The position numbers were made by a program, and so were the translations under genes. The notes beneath the pieces are model-generated. The model had not been told where the DNA came from, made no database searches, and was given only the letters and a program-made list of their open reading frames with translations. Below, piece after piece: positions 34,315-42,201 of a DNA stretch of 56,476 nt (position 1 is its first letter; each line of letters opens with the position of its first letter). The stretch comes from a virus. The stretch is from IMG/VR virus record IMGVR_UViG_3300028802_000186, positions 1 to 56,476 of that record; one strand, 5' to 3'.

Positions 34315-35264
34315 CGCACGTCGGCCGAGTCGTAGGCGGTGTCCTCGGGCGCGGTCTCCTGCGAGCCCTCGGCGTCCGCCGCGTGCTGGGCCAGCTCCCG
34401 GGCCGTGAACAGCGCCTCCTCCAAGGTCTCCGTCGCCGAGACCTTGATCTTCATCAGGCCCCGCGTCTCGCCGATCGCCTTGAGGGCAGCGATCTCCTCC
34501 GGGGTGGTCTGCGGCAGCAGTGCGGTGTCCGCCAGGCGCAGCGCCAGCACGAGGGTGGCCGTCTTGCCGGAGGGGCCCACGCCCCGGTTGTGCAGGTCCC
34601 GGCTGGCCATCCAGTCGTACGCCTTGCCTACCGCCGTCAGGTCGACTTGGGTCAGCTTGGCCTGGTAGTCGGCCACCTCATCGTCGGTCCAGGAGGTCTT
34701 GGGCGGCGTGGCCGGTGCGGGCTCGTCGGTGTGGTTGACGCCGCGCCGGTGCTGGTCCATGGCCTGCTGAACGGTGGCCTGCACAGGCCGGGCGCTGTCC
34801 CAGCTCTCGCGGGCCGTGGCCTGCGCCTGCTTGCCGTCGTCGTCGATGCCGCCGGGGAATGTGCCGGTCAGGCCCCATCCGAGATACCGACGGCCGTAGG
34901 TCATGGCCGAGCCGATGTCCTGCGGTCCCATCCGGCGGGGGTCGGGCAGCGGCCAGTAGGCCGTCTCCCGCTCGCCCATCTCGTGCAGCAGCGTCACCTC
35001 CAGCATGAACACGCCCTCAGGCGTGAACGTGGTGCGTGAGGTGACGGCCAGGCCGTGCTTGCCGAGGACGGGTTCGACGATCTCGACGAACTGGTCCAGG
35101 CCCGCATAGCCGTAGGTGTAGTTGGCCTTTTCGCTTTTGACCTTGGCCGTCTCGTCCTTGGACATCTTCGGCACTTCGGCCTGAAAAGCGGCCAGCGCCT
35201 CGGCAAGGCTGGAGTGCGGGGCGGTTCCGTTGTCCCAGACCTTGGGGGTTTCCTGCTCTGCCAT
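34311..35264 (-). CDS. erf: ERF-family single-strand annealing recombinase
   Basis: 317 residues. The ERF core lies at about 15-150: SLAEALAAFQAEVPKMSKD, YAGLDQFVEIVEPVLGKHGL and DIGSAMTYGRRYLGWGLTG. Residues 180-317 are a helical, acidic C-terminus typical of these proteins. Promotes annealing of complementary single strands in phage recombination and replication. First gene of a minus-strand operon under the dyad at 35286. Confidence 0.85.
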   Translation of the reverse strand: MAEQETPKVWDNGTAPHSSLAEALAAFQAEVPKMSKDETAKVKSEKANYTYGYAGLDQFVEIVEPVLGKHGLAVTSRTTFTPEGVFMLEVTLLHEMGERETAYWPLPDPRRMGPQDIGSAMTYGRRYLGWGLTGTFPGGIDDDGKQAQATARESWDSARPVQATVQQAMDQHRRGVNHTDEPAPATPPKTSWTDDEVADYQAKLTQVDLTAVGKAYDWMASRDLHNRGVGPSGKTATLVLALRLADTALLPQTTPEEIAALKAIGETRGLMKIKVSATETLEEALFTARELAQHAADAEGSQETAPEDTAYDSADVR

Positions 35265-35285
35265 GCGTGTGCCTCCTCGATCGAC

Positions 35286-35324
35286 TGTCTACGCACAGCA
35301 TACACGATGGCCGCCAGCGGTCAA
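35286..35324 (-). promoter_or_regulatory. Promoter and dyad upstream of the ERF operon
   Basis: On the minus strand: TTGACC (35319-35324), 16 bases, TATGCT (35297-35302), then GTAGACA completes TGTATGC-N5-GTAGACA. The 19-base dyad is identical to the one upstream of the macrodomain gene. Confidence 0.65.
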
Positions 35325-36040
35325 TCGTCCGTGATGCAGTAGCACTCTCCCGGCTCGCACCGGCAGGCCTGGTCCGCGCAGCACCGCTCCGTCGCCTGCG
35401 GCCCGTGCGTCGGGCACTGGGGTCCGTGCTCCGGTCCGCAGCCGCAAGGGGTCAGCCTCGCGCCGGGCCTGAACGGGTAGTTGTGCGCGTGATCTATGCG
35501 GTAGCAGACCCCTGGATCGGTGCACGTCTCCGTCTTCGGCCGGTAGTGAGGGTTGGGCTCGGCGTCCTGCTGTCGCCGGAACGCGGCGTGCTCCCGCTCC
35601 CAGGCCACCGTGCGGGGCTTCAGCGCCTCCCTGGAGCCCTCCGGCAGGTCGGCCCGTACGCGGGCCACCAGATCGGCCACGGCCGCCGGGAGGTCACTCA
35701 GAGCCAGCCGCTTGATCTCCTGCCCGGTCTCCGCCGCCGACGGCCGCAGCTCGGTCGGCATCGGCCGATCTTTCGGCACCCCGGCCTGCCCTGGCGCCCA
35801 CCCGGTGTGCCGGGCGGCCATGTCCCGCTGGCTCACCATGTCCCGGACGGCGCGCCGGACGTGGGCGGGCATCATCCAGTCGGTCTGCTCCGCGTAGTGC
35901 TGCTTGACCGCCTCCAGGCAATCCTCAAAAGACGCATCGGGGAGGACGGCCTGCCAGGCGACCACATCGCCGTCGCCGACGGTGCGGCGGTCGAAGGACG
36001 CCATGGCACCCAGAAGGCGGGCGGTTTCCGAGAGATTCAC
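35321..36040 (-). CDS. Helicase-loader-like replication protein
   Basis: 239 residues. The N-terminus (LLGAMASFDRRTVGDGDVVA, then SFEDCLEAVKQHYAEQTDWM) has the pattern of G39P-like loaders and actinophage replisome organisers. The C-terminal 65 residues are Cys-rich with CGCGPEHGPQC and QACRCEPGECYC, an unusual added metal-binding tail. It overlaps the next upstream gene by four bases. Confidence 0.65.
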   Translation of the reverse strand: MNLSETARLLGAMASFDRRTVGDGDVVAWQAVLPDASFEDCLEAVKQHYAEQTDWMMPAHVRRAVRDMVSQRDMAARHTGWAPGQAGVPKDRPMPTELRPSAAETGQEIKRLALSDLPAAVADLVARVRADLPEGSREALKPRTVAWEREHAAFRRQQDAEPNPHYRPKTETCTDPGVCYRIDHAHNYPFRPGARLTPCGCGPEHGPQCPTHGPQATERCCADQACRCEPGECYCITDD

Positions 36041-36822
36041 AGTCCCTGCTCCTCGTACTTTCGGGCGATGTCGAGCGCCTGCCCGACTCGCTGATCGGTC
36101 GTGCTCGGGCGGTATGGCGCGCCGGAGGTGGGCGCCAGGGCGTTGCCGGGCCGTCGTGTTGCGCGCTCGGCCGCCGAGCGCATCCAGTTACGCCACGTCG
36201 CGGGCCAGTCGTGCTTGCGGCCCTTCACGCCGGGCGCACCGAGCCAGTAGTCGACGAACTTGGCGTGTTCGGTGCGGACGTCAACCACGTGGTGCAACTG
36301 CTCGGCAGCGAACCAGGCGCGCAGGCTCTCGTCGGGGATGAAGTTCGCGGGGAGCCTCGTCGCGCGTGAAGACTCCGAAGGAGTCTTAGTCTTCTTCTGG
36401 TCTTCTAGAGAGGAACGAGGGGGCGTTTTCCTGCCGTTCGGTTCACCTGCGGAAACGCCCTGCTCTCCCTGGTCGGACCGAGGGGGCGTTTTCCCGCCGT
36501 TCCCGAGGGGGCTGTTCCCGCCCTCTCGGGGGTCGGTCAGTACGTAGCTGACGCGCGATCCGCCGGTGACGATGGGGGTCCGTTCGCGGCGCAGATACCC
36601 GGCCTCTTCAAGGGCGCGGGTCATGGTCCGCACGGCCGCGCGTTCCCCGGGCCCCGCCGCGATGATGCCCTCTTCGGTGATCGGGTAGCCCTCGGCGTGG
36701 CTCTGCATCCAAGCCAGCAGGCCGCGCGCCGCCCAGGACAGCGAGTCGTCACGCACCCAGGCGTTAGAGATGATCGTGAAGTGGTCGGTCGGCAGTGGAC
36801 CGCGCCTGATGGTGATTGCCAT
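36037..36822 (-). CDS. Replication initiation protein with winged helix
   Basis: 261 residues starting MAITIRRGPLPTD; an in-frame GTG at 36846 is an alternative. Residues about 10-95 form a winged-helix DNA-binding domain (LSWAARGLLAWMQSHAEGY). A disordered basic linker spans 105-150. A DnaD-like helical end (FVDYWLGAPGVKGRKHDWPA) is followed by WRNWMRSA. Likely origin binding and helicase recruitment with the gene below it. Confidence 0.7.
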   Translation of the reverse strand: MAITIRRGPLPTDHFTIISNAWVRDDSLSWAARGLLAWMQSHAEGYPITEEGIIAAGPGERAAVRTMTRALEEAGYLRRERTPIVTGGSRVSYVLTDPREGGNSPLGNGGKTPPRSDQGEQGVSAGEPNGRKTPPRSSLEDQKKTKTPSESSRATRLPANFIPDESLRAWFAAEQLHHVVDVRTEHAKFVDYWLGAPGVKGRKHDWPATWRNWMRSAAERATRRPGNALAPTSGAPYRPSTTDQRVGQALDIARKYEEQGL

Positions 36823-36906
36823 AGGTGCCACTTTCAGATAGGGCACCCTGCGGAGTTGCCGTGCCTGTATGGCGTCGGTAGACTCCGGGGTGACGATTTG
36901 AGCACT

Positions 36907-36939
36907 GCAACGCCTCGGGTTCGCACCCCGGGGCGTTGC
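36907..36939 (-). terminator. Hairpin upstream of the replication gene, after the 36955 gene
   Basis: A 13-bp stem with one G-U pair (36907-36919 with 36927-36939), then a T-rich stretch on the plus strand. Confidence 0.65.
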
Positions 36940-36954
36940 TCATTTCTACACCCG

Positions 36955-37302
36955 TCAGGCTGCGGGCGACAGCTCCGCCTCGTCCGGGTAGTCATGCCAC
37001 ACCCGGCCGGTCGGGACGACGAACCCGCCCTTGATCGTCGAGGCGTACCAGAGCGGTTCCTTGATCAGCGGAAAGTCCACCGGCGGCAGGTGGTCGCGCT
37101 GCTTCCACTGCTGCGGAGTGAACCGCTCCACCCTCATGTGCCGGGCGATACCGGCCAGGTCCACAACCTGCCGGATCCGCTCCAGCTCGCGCAAGGTGTC
37201 ATCGGGGCTGAGGGCGACCAGGCCATTGAGCCGGTTCACCTCCCGCTTCAGGCGCTCGATCTCCTGGACCGCCTCCTGCCACATCGTCTTATAGCTAGGC
37301 AT
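36955..37302 (-). CDS. Coiled-coil hypothetical protein
   Basis: 115 residues with GTGAGGAC upstream. Residues 8-45 form a coiled coil (EIERLKREVNRLNGL). The rest is mixed, with WKQRDHLPPVDFP and WYASTIKGGFVV. It is monocistronic and divergent from the ParB-like operon. Function unknown. Confidence 0.65.
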   Translation of the reverse strand: MPSYKTMWQEAVQEIERLKREVNRLNGLVALSPDDTLRELERIRQVVDLAGIARHMRVERFTPQQWKQRDHLPPVDFPLIKEPLWYASTIKGGFVVPTGRVWHDYPDEAELSPAA

Positions 37303-37408
37303 ATCTGTCCTCACCTGTGTTTCGGGTGTTCGTCAGCCAGCAGCTTACAGGAGTTGACCTCGCGGAGGCTATGTGACCGCCGCGCTGACGTGCTCTGTAA
37401 TGTCCCGG

Positions 37409-37437
37409 TTGACAGCGGGAGCCGAGGTGTGGATGAT
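37409..37437 (+). promoter_or_regulatory. Sigma-70-like promoter for the ParB operon
   Basis: TTGACA (37409-37414), 17-base spacer, GATGAT (37432-37437). The start of the first gene is 34 bases downstream. Confidence 0.65.
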
Positions 37438-37470
37438 GAAGACGTTCACACCCCCCGAGGAGGGACCGAG

Positions 37471-37896
37471 ATGCTCAACCCGGTTGTACTGCCGCTGCCC
37501 CTGGCCCTGGCCGTCGTCGCCGCCCTGGCCCTCGCCGCCTACGCCTACCGGCGCTGGCTGGAGGACACCCCGAACCCGTGGGCAGGCCAGCCGTGGGCCG
37601 AGAAGGCGCCCCGCCGCGCAAGAAGTTCACCGTCACCCGGCCGCCACCGCATGACCCGCGCTATCGCCGCCGACCCCAACCGCCGAGACTGGGCGGCCAT
37701 CGCCGCCGAACGGATCGACGAAGCCCACCGCCGCGCCTCCCTCGTCGTCGCCGACTGGCGTCAGCCCCTCACGGACTTCGAGCGCCGCGTCGGCGTGATC
37801 GAGATCGCCGGGCTGCCCGACCGGAGCCCGGTCGGGCCGGGCCCGCTGCACGTCGCCGGTGACATCGACACCCACGAACTGGCGACCATCGCATGA
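37471..37896 (+). CDS. Membrane-anchored small protein
   Basis: 141 residues after GAGGAGGGA. A hydrophobic helix at 5-25, then W-x-x-D-T-P-N-P-W. Residues about 47-60 are encoded by the 33-base segment shared with 48355-48387, read here in a different frame. The downstream part (DWAAIAAERIDEAHRRA) is helical. An internal ATG at 37651 could start a separate soluble product. The odd middle may mark a recombination join or frameshift. Confidence 0.55.
   Translation: MLNPVVLPLPLALAVVAALALAAYAYRRWLEDTPNPWAGQPWAEKAPRRARSSPSPGRHRMTRAIAADPNRRDWAAIAAERIDEAHRRASLVVADWRQPLTDFERRVGVIEIAGLPDRSPVGPGPLHVAGDIDTHELATIA
37610..37642 (+). repeat. 33-bp direct repeat, copy 1
   Basis: Identical to 48355-48387. 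In copy 2 it encodes P-P-R-K-K-F-T-V-T-R-P; here it is out of that frame. Confidence 0.85.
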
Positions 37897-38780
37897 AGGA
37901 CCCGACCGAGCACACGATCCGGACTGAGACTGTGCGCATCCCGCGCCTGCGCTACAGCTACGGCAGTTGCATGGCCCTCGGCGCCAGCATCCGCGACGAC
38001 GGCCTGCGCCGCCCGATCACCCTCTGGCAGGACGGCACGATCATCTCCGGCGGCAGGCGACTGTTCGCGCACCTGCTGATGGAGAAGCCACGCATTCAGG
38101 CCGTCTTCGTGCACACCATCGAGGACGCCGCCAAGCGCATGCTCGCCGACAACCAGGACGAGTACCTGTCGCTGCCGTGGAAGTGGTCCGAGGTGTGCCG
38201 TCTGTGGGAGCTGCTGCGCCGCCTCGACGCCCCCGCCGCTGTCAAGCGCAACGACGAATCCCGCCGCCGGGGTGTCCTGCTGCGCAAGCAGACGCAGGCC
38301 GGTAAGCGCAAGCCCGGCCGCTCACACAACCGCACCGACGACTACGCGCTGCACGTCATCTGCGAGCCGTTCGGCATCTCCTCGGCCACCGCCCGCCGCA
38401 TCGAGGTCATCTACCAGACCGGATACGGCACCCTGGACGCGTCGGACGAGAAGCGCGAACTGGCCCGCGAGATCATGCGCGACATCGACGAGAGTGGAAA
38501 CGTCTGGGGCAACTACCAGCGCTTCAACGGTGCCCGCACCGTCGTGACCCGGCCGCGTCCGATCGAGCCGATCGAACCCGCCACCGCCGCCCGCCAGGTC
38601 GCCGCATGGTCCAGGTCCCTGCCGCAGATGGAGGGGCTGACGGCCGGGCTCGTCGAGCTGGGACCGCCGAATGCCGAGCTGACCTGGGAGCAGGTCGGGC
38701 CGGTGCACGCCCGCCTCATGGCCGTACGCCGTGAGCTGGAAAAGATCATCAAGCAGATGAAAGAGAGCAGCCAGTCATGA
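37893..38780 (+). CDS. ParB-like protein
   Basis: 295 residues in ATGA overlap. Residues about 15-60 resemble the ParB N-terminal/Srx fold (IRDDGLRRPITLWQDG, then IISGGRRLFAHLL). A long basic helical centre follows (RKQTQAGKRKPGRSHNR), then a helix-turn-helix-like ICEPFGISSATARRIEVI. The end is a coiled coil (VRRELEKIIKQMKESS). Could be a DNA-binding CTPase or nuclease-like regulator. No ParA is seen. Confidence 0.7.
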   Translation: MKDPTEHTIRTETVRIPRLRYSYGSCMALGASIRDDGLRRPITLWQDGTIISGGRRLFAHLLMEKPRIQAVFVHTIEDAAKRMLADNQDEYLSLPWKWSEVCRLWELLRRLDAPAAVKRNDESRRRGVLLRKQTQAGKRKPGRSHNRTDDYALHVICEPFGISSATARRIEVIYQTGYGTLDASDEKRELAREIMRDIDESGNVWGNYQRFNGARTVVTRPRPIEPIEPATAARQVAAWSRSLPQMEGLTAGLVELGPPNAELTWEQVGPVHARLMAVRRELEKIIKQMKESSQS

Positions 38781-39562
38781 GCAACCCGAACGCCGCCCGC
38801 GTGTCGTACCGGATGGCCGAACGCAAGGTGGGAGACCTGTGGGTCGACCCCAACGTGCAGCGCAACCTGAAGAAGGCTCGCGTCACGAAGATGGCCGCCG
38901 ACTTCAGGCCGGACGCCATCGGGGTGCTGACCACCTCCTACCGCTCACCCAGGCGCATCCACGTCATCGACGGCCAGCACCGCTACCGCGCCGCCGAGGG
39001 CGCCAACTACACCGGCACCATCCAGACCATGGAATACCTGGGGCTGACCGTGCCGGAGGAGGCTGCGCTGTTCCGCCTGCTCAACACCACCGAGAAGGTC
39101 TCCCGCATCGACCAGTTCCTGATCTCCTGCGTCGAGCAGGATCCTGGCGCGATGCGCCTGGCCGGGTTCCTCGCCGACCACGGCTGGTCGGTCGGCGTCG
39201 GCGCCACCGAGGCCCGCCTGTCCGCCATCGCCAGCCTGGAGCGCGTCTACGCCCTCTCTCCCGAGGCCGCAGACGGCGTCCTCGCCGTGCTCACGGCGGC
39301 GTTCGGCCACCGTCCCGCCGCCGTGCAGGGCGCCCTGATCGAGGGCCTGGGCCGGATGCTCGCCCGCTACGGCCGCGATGTCGACCTGGACGATCTGGCG
39401 AAGCGGCTGGGCGGCATCCCCGGCGGTCCTGACGGTCTGGTCGGCAACGCCCGGGGCCAGTCGTTCACCCGCACCAGCAGCCTGTCCACGCAGGTCGCCC
39501 GGATCATCACCCAGCTCTACAACCAGCGCCGTCGCACCACCGGCGTGCCCGAGTGGTCGTGA
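38777..39562 (+). CDS. Second ParB/DndB-like protein
   Basis: 261 residues in ATGA overlap. HVIDGQHRYRAAEGANYTG at about 60-80 is the central ParB/DndB-type motif. VPEEAALFRLLNTTEKVSR follows, as in DGQHR-type proteins. Residues 120-261 are helical. Usually DGQHR proteins are linked to DNA modification or defence; in phages they occur without known role. It pairs with the upstream ParB-like gene. Confidence 0.7.
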   Translation: MSNPNAARVSYRMAERKVGDLWVDPNVQRNLKKARVTKMAADFRPDAIGVLTTSYRSPRRIHVIDGQHRYRAAEGANYTGTIQTMEYLGLTVPEEAALFRLLNTTEKVSRIDQFLISCVEQDPGAMRLAGFLADHGWSVGVGATEARLSAIASLERVYALSPEAADGVLAVLTAAFGHRPAAVQGALIEGLGRMLARYGRDVDLDDLAKRLGGIPGGPDGLVGNARGQSFTRTSSLSTQVARIITQLYNQRRRTTGVPEWS

Positions 39563-39624
39563 CGACCCAGCTCGACATCGAGTGGCCGCCGTTCCCCGGA
39601 CCGGCGGCCACTCGCCGTGCCTAG
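39559..39624 (+). CDS. Possible 21-residue leader peptide
   Basis: A GTG in GTGA overlap with the ParB-like gene, ending at TAG inside a strong hairpin. It could be a chance ORF or a leader whose translation opens the hairpin at 39579. Confidence 0.35.
   Translation: MTTQLDIEWPPFPGPAATRRA
39579..39614 (+). terminator. Hairpin after the ParB-like pair
   Basis: A 13-bp perfect stem (39579-39591 with 39602-39614) and 10-base loop, just upstream of the next start at 39617. Confidence 0.7.
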
Positions 39625-40000
39625 ACAATTCGGCAAGATCGACGGGTCCACGACGTGGGCGTGCGACAGGTGCCCACACAAGCACGAGCCCGGCTCCAGA
39701 TGTCCCCCGGCGGGCGTCTGGCTGGTCCGGGGAGGACCGGTCGGCCGCCTTGGCGTGGTGTGGCTGAAGCGGCTCATGCCCGACGGCCAGTGGCCCGTCA
39801 ATCAGCGACTGCCCCGCGACGACTCGTTCTCCTTGCTGGTGCGCTCGCACTGCGGCCACCAGGGCGGGGCTAGGCAGTGGGCGTTCTACGAGGAGCGGTA
39901 CGCCGACCTGTACGGCCACCTGTTCCGCAGCAATCCGTGCTGGTACACCCGCTGCCCCGACTTCATGATCCAAAACGATAAGAGGATGAGCCGTGGCTAA
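39617..40000 (+). CDS. Hypothetical protein with Cys/His cluster
   Basis: 127 residues from a GTG. TWACDRCPHKHEPGSRC near the start is a probable zinc-binding knuckle; later SHCGHQGG adds more ligands. Trp-rich C-terminus. Start lies three bases after the hairpin, so a readthrough or attenuation link is possible. Confidence 0.6.
   Translation: MPRQFGKIDGSTTWACDRCPHKHEPGSRCPPAGVWLVRGGPVGRLGVVWLKRLMPDGQWPVNQRLPRDDSFSLLVRSHCGHQGGARQWAFYEERYADLYGHLFRSNPCWYTRCPDFMIQNDKRMSRG
39967..39979 (+). repeat. GATCnAAAACGAT site, full match
   Basis: GATCCAAAACGAT near the end of the 39617 gene, encoding M-I-Q-N-D. Confidence 0.75.
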
Positions 40001-40388
40001 CTGGGCCTGGCCTCACACCCCCGCAAGCTACTACGCCCGCATCGTGCTGACCGGCGGCCCGTTCGACGGCCAGGAGGTCGCCTTCCTACCGCCCGACCTG
40101 GCCGCCCCCGTCCAAATCGTCTGGTCCGGCTGGTTCCCGTGGGGCTTCAGCGCCTACCTGTACGAGTGGCACGGCGAGACGTCCACCGACCGGGGTCGCA
40201 CCGACGCCCTGATCTACCGCCCCCCCCTCGGCCAGGACGAACACCTGCGCGTCCACCGGGGCCGTCGCCTCGGCCCCGAGGAGATCCCCTCGCTGATCGC
40301 TGAGGACGCCGAAGTGTGGGCCGACGGCGCGGCGATGATCGTCTCCGCGTTCGACGTCCCCGCCGAGCTGATATGGCCCGGCCTGTGA
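39993..40388 (+). CDS. Hypothetical protein
   Basis: 131 residues from a GTG overlapping the upstream gene; GATAAGAGG is the likely ribosome site. VLTGGPFDGQEVAFLPP at about 18-34 is a motif of small phage beta-barrel proteins. No catalytic or membrane features. Confidence 0.65.
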   Translation: MANWAWPHTPASYYARIVLTGGPFDGQEVAFLPPDLAAPVQIVWSGWFPWGFSAYLYEWHGETSTDRGRTDALIYRPPLGQDEHLRVHRGRRLGPEEIPSLIAEDAEVWADGAAMIVSAFDVPAELIWPGL

Positions 40389-40428
40389 AGGCTTTACCAT
40401 TCCGCAGTACCCAACCAAGGAGGAGCAC

Positions 40429-41223
40429 ATGAAGGCTCGCATCCAGGCGGCACTCGCCGCCCTGGTCCTCGCCACGGCCGTGATCGTCGGGGGCTTCGCC
40501 GCCCCCGCGCACGCGGCCCTGACCTACTTCTACGCCGGTGGTCGCCAGACCTACACGACCACTGGCGCCGGGGCCAACTTCGGCATCGGCATCCCCGCGA
40601 TCACGAGCGGCGACTTCCACTCGCTGTTTGAAATCTCGGTCTCCACGACTGACCAGAACCAGGCTGTCGAGGCTGGCTGGACCGTCGACCCGGGCACCTA
40701 CGGCGACAGCCACCCGCACCTGCTCGTCAGCAAGTGGGTCAACGGGGCCTTCGGCGGCTACAACGACGCCAGTTGGAACGACTGGGCGGCCAACGGCCTC
40801 GACCGGGGCGCTGACCTCAGCGCCTACGTCGGCGGCGCCGAGAAGTCGATCACCATTCAGTACCAGGGCACCGGCACGACCGGCTGGTGGGTGTTCTTCG
40901 ACGGCAGCCCGGTCGGCTGGTTCTCCAGCGGCCTCTGGACGTCCCCGACGTTCACGCAGAGCGGTAAGGTCCAGCTGTTCGGCGAGGTGGCGGCCAACGT
41001 GGCGGCGCCCTGCACGAACATGGGCAACAGCATCTACCCGAACGGCCTGACCTACCCAGCCGCCGGTGCACCGCTGCGCATCTCGAACACGACCTACGCC
41101 GACGGCACCACGAACGTCAATCTGACCCTGTTCCGGACCAACTCCGCGTACTACGAGACGGCCTTCCAGCCGTCGACCAGCGTGCGGAGCATGGCCATCG
41201 GCGGCACCGGCAACGCCTGCTAA
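40429..41223 (+). CDS. Secreted neprosin-like protein
   Basis: 264 residues after AAGGAGG. A classical signal peptide ends AHA-A (cleavage after residue 29). The mature 235 residues match the neprosin (DUF239) layout: VEAGWTVDPGTYGDSHPHL, then SITIQYQGTGTTGWWVFFDG and VGWFSSGLW, then LFGEVAAN. The family's catalytic glutamates correspond plausibly to E81 and E186. Known neprosins are prolyl endopeptidases of the glutamic type. A secreted enzyme in a phage could act on the envelope, or be a moron altering the host's surroundings. C195 and C264 could pair. Confidence 0.7.
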   Translation: MKARIQAALAALVLATAVIVGGFAAPAHAALTYFYAGGRQTYTTTGAGANFGIGIPAITSGDFHSLFEISVSTTDQNQAVEAGWTVDPGTYGDSHPHLLVSKWVNGAFGGYNDASWNDWAANGLDRGADLSAYVGGAEKSITIQYQGTGTTGWWVFFDGSPVGWFSSGLWTSPTFTQSGKVQLFGEVAANVAAPCTNMGNSIYPNGLTYPAAGAPLRISNTTYADGTTNVNLTLFRTNSAYYETAFQPSTSVRSMAIGGTGNAC

Positions 41224-41233
41224 GGGGGCGACT

Positions 41234-41278
41234 CGGCGCCCGCTCGCGCGCTGTGCAAAGGCGCGGGAGCGGGCGCCG
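41234..41278 (+). terminator. Hairpin between neprosin-like gene and small terminase
   Basis: A 12-bp stem (41234-41245 with 41267-41278), extended by GCGC pairs around the loop. Confidence 0.75.
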
Positions 41279-41305
41279 GTAGGCTGGCTCCCGTAGGAGG
41301 AGCCC

Positions 41306-42034
41306 ATGCCACGCCAGAAGCGCAGCAACGACCACAGCCGTTCGCCCGAGGTGCTCGACGCCCTGGAGCGCCGCAAGATCGAAATCGATCCGCTGCTTGA
41401 CGCCTGGGCGCAGCAGCCCGGAGAGACGCCACGCAACTACGGCCTCTTCCTGATGTACCGGGACTATGGCCGGATCCGCACCGTCGCGCAGATCGCCACC
41501 ATGTCCCCGATCAGCTTCGCGGCCACCGCCCGGGTCGCCCGCTACAACCTCTGGGTAGAGCGCGCCGGACGGTGGGACGCCGAGCAGGACCGTATCGCCG
41601 GTATCCGACTCCAGGACGCCCGCGAGGAGATGGCCCGCACTCACTCCAAGGCCGCCCGCGCCCTGATGAAGAAGGCCCTGGAGCGGCTGGAAACCCTCGA
41701 CGTCGACTCGATCAGCCCCCACGCCCTGGTGCTGATGCTCGACACCGCCGCCCGCATCGAACGCGCCGCGCTGGGTCTCGAAGTGCTCAACAAGGGTGCC
41801 AGCTCGCAGACCTCCGTCACCGTGGCCGCCACCGCCAAGACCGACGCCGCCGGTAAGTCGGAGGTGCGTGTGGAGGTCGGCGTGCAGCACGACAACATCA
41901 TGAAGACCCTGGACGCGATGGTGCAGCGCATGAGCCCTGAGCAGATCGCCGCCGGATATCAGGAGCTGACCGCGAGCGCGGAGGAGGCGACTCGCGAGCT
42001 GGACGCCGCCCTTCCTGCACCTCCTCCGCAGTGA
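41306..42034 (+). CDS. Terminase small subunit
   Basis: 242 residues. A helix-turn-helix region at about 45-85 (YGRIRTVAQIATMSPISFAA) leads to YNLWVERAGRWDAEQDR, typical of small terminases of this type. The central helical part oligomerises in known members, and the C-terminus is Ala/Pro-rich. It binds the packaging site and stimulates the large subunit encoded next. Confidence 0.75.
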   Translation: MPRQKRSNDHSRSPEVLDALERRKIEIDPLLDAWAQQPGETPRNYGLFLMYRDYGRIRTVAQIATMSPISFAATARVARYNLWVERAGRWDAEQDRIAGIRLQDAREEMARTHSKAARALMKKALERLETLDVDSISPHALVLMLDTAARIERAALGLEVLNKGASSQTSVTVAATAKTDAAGKSEVRVEVGVQHDNIMKTLDAMVQRMSPEQIAAGYQELTASAEEATRELDAALPAPPPQ

Positions 42035-42201
42035 GGGCTGGCGCGGCCGGAGGTCGCCCTGCCGGGCGGATGGGCGGCCTCCGGGCACCGCGCATGTACG
42101 ACCCGTGCATGTCGTGCGGGGAGGACCGGCACGGTCCGGCACCCGAACGGTGTCTTCAACCGGCAGGTCATGCACCATCCCCGCGTAGTTTTCGATCATG
42201 A
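42031..42201 (+). CDS. Tiny zinc-binding protein between the terminase genes
   Basis: 56 residues from a GTG overlapping the TerS stop (GTGA), ending in ATGA overlap with TerL. YDPCMSCGEDRHGPAPERC then Q-P-A-G-H is a C-x2-C-x11-C-x5-H pattern. Double coupling supports it being translated. It may start internally at 42070 or 42094. Confidence 0.5.
   Translation: MRAGAAGGRPAGRMGGLRAPRMYDPCMSCGEDRHGPAPERCLQPAGHAPSPRSFRS
42185..42197 (-). repeat. GATCnAAAAC site
   Basis: GATCGAAAACTAC on the minus strand, touching the TerL start codon. Confidence 0.6.
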
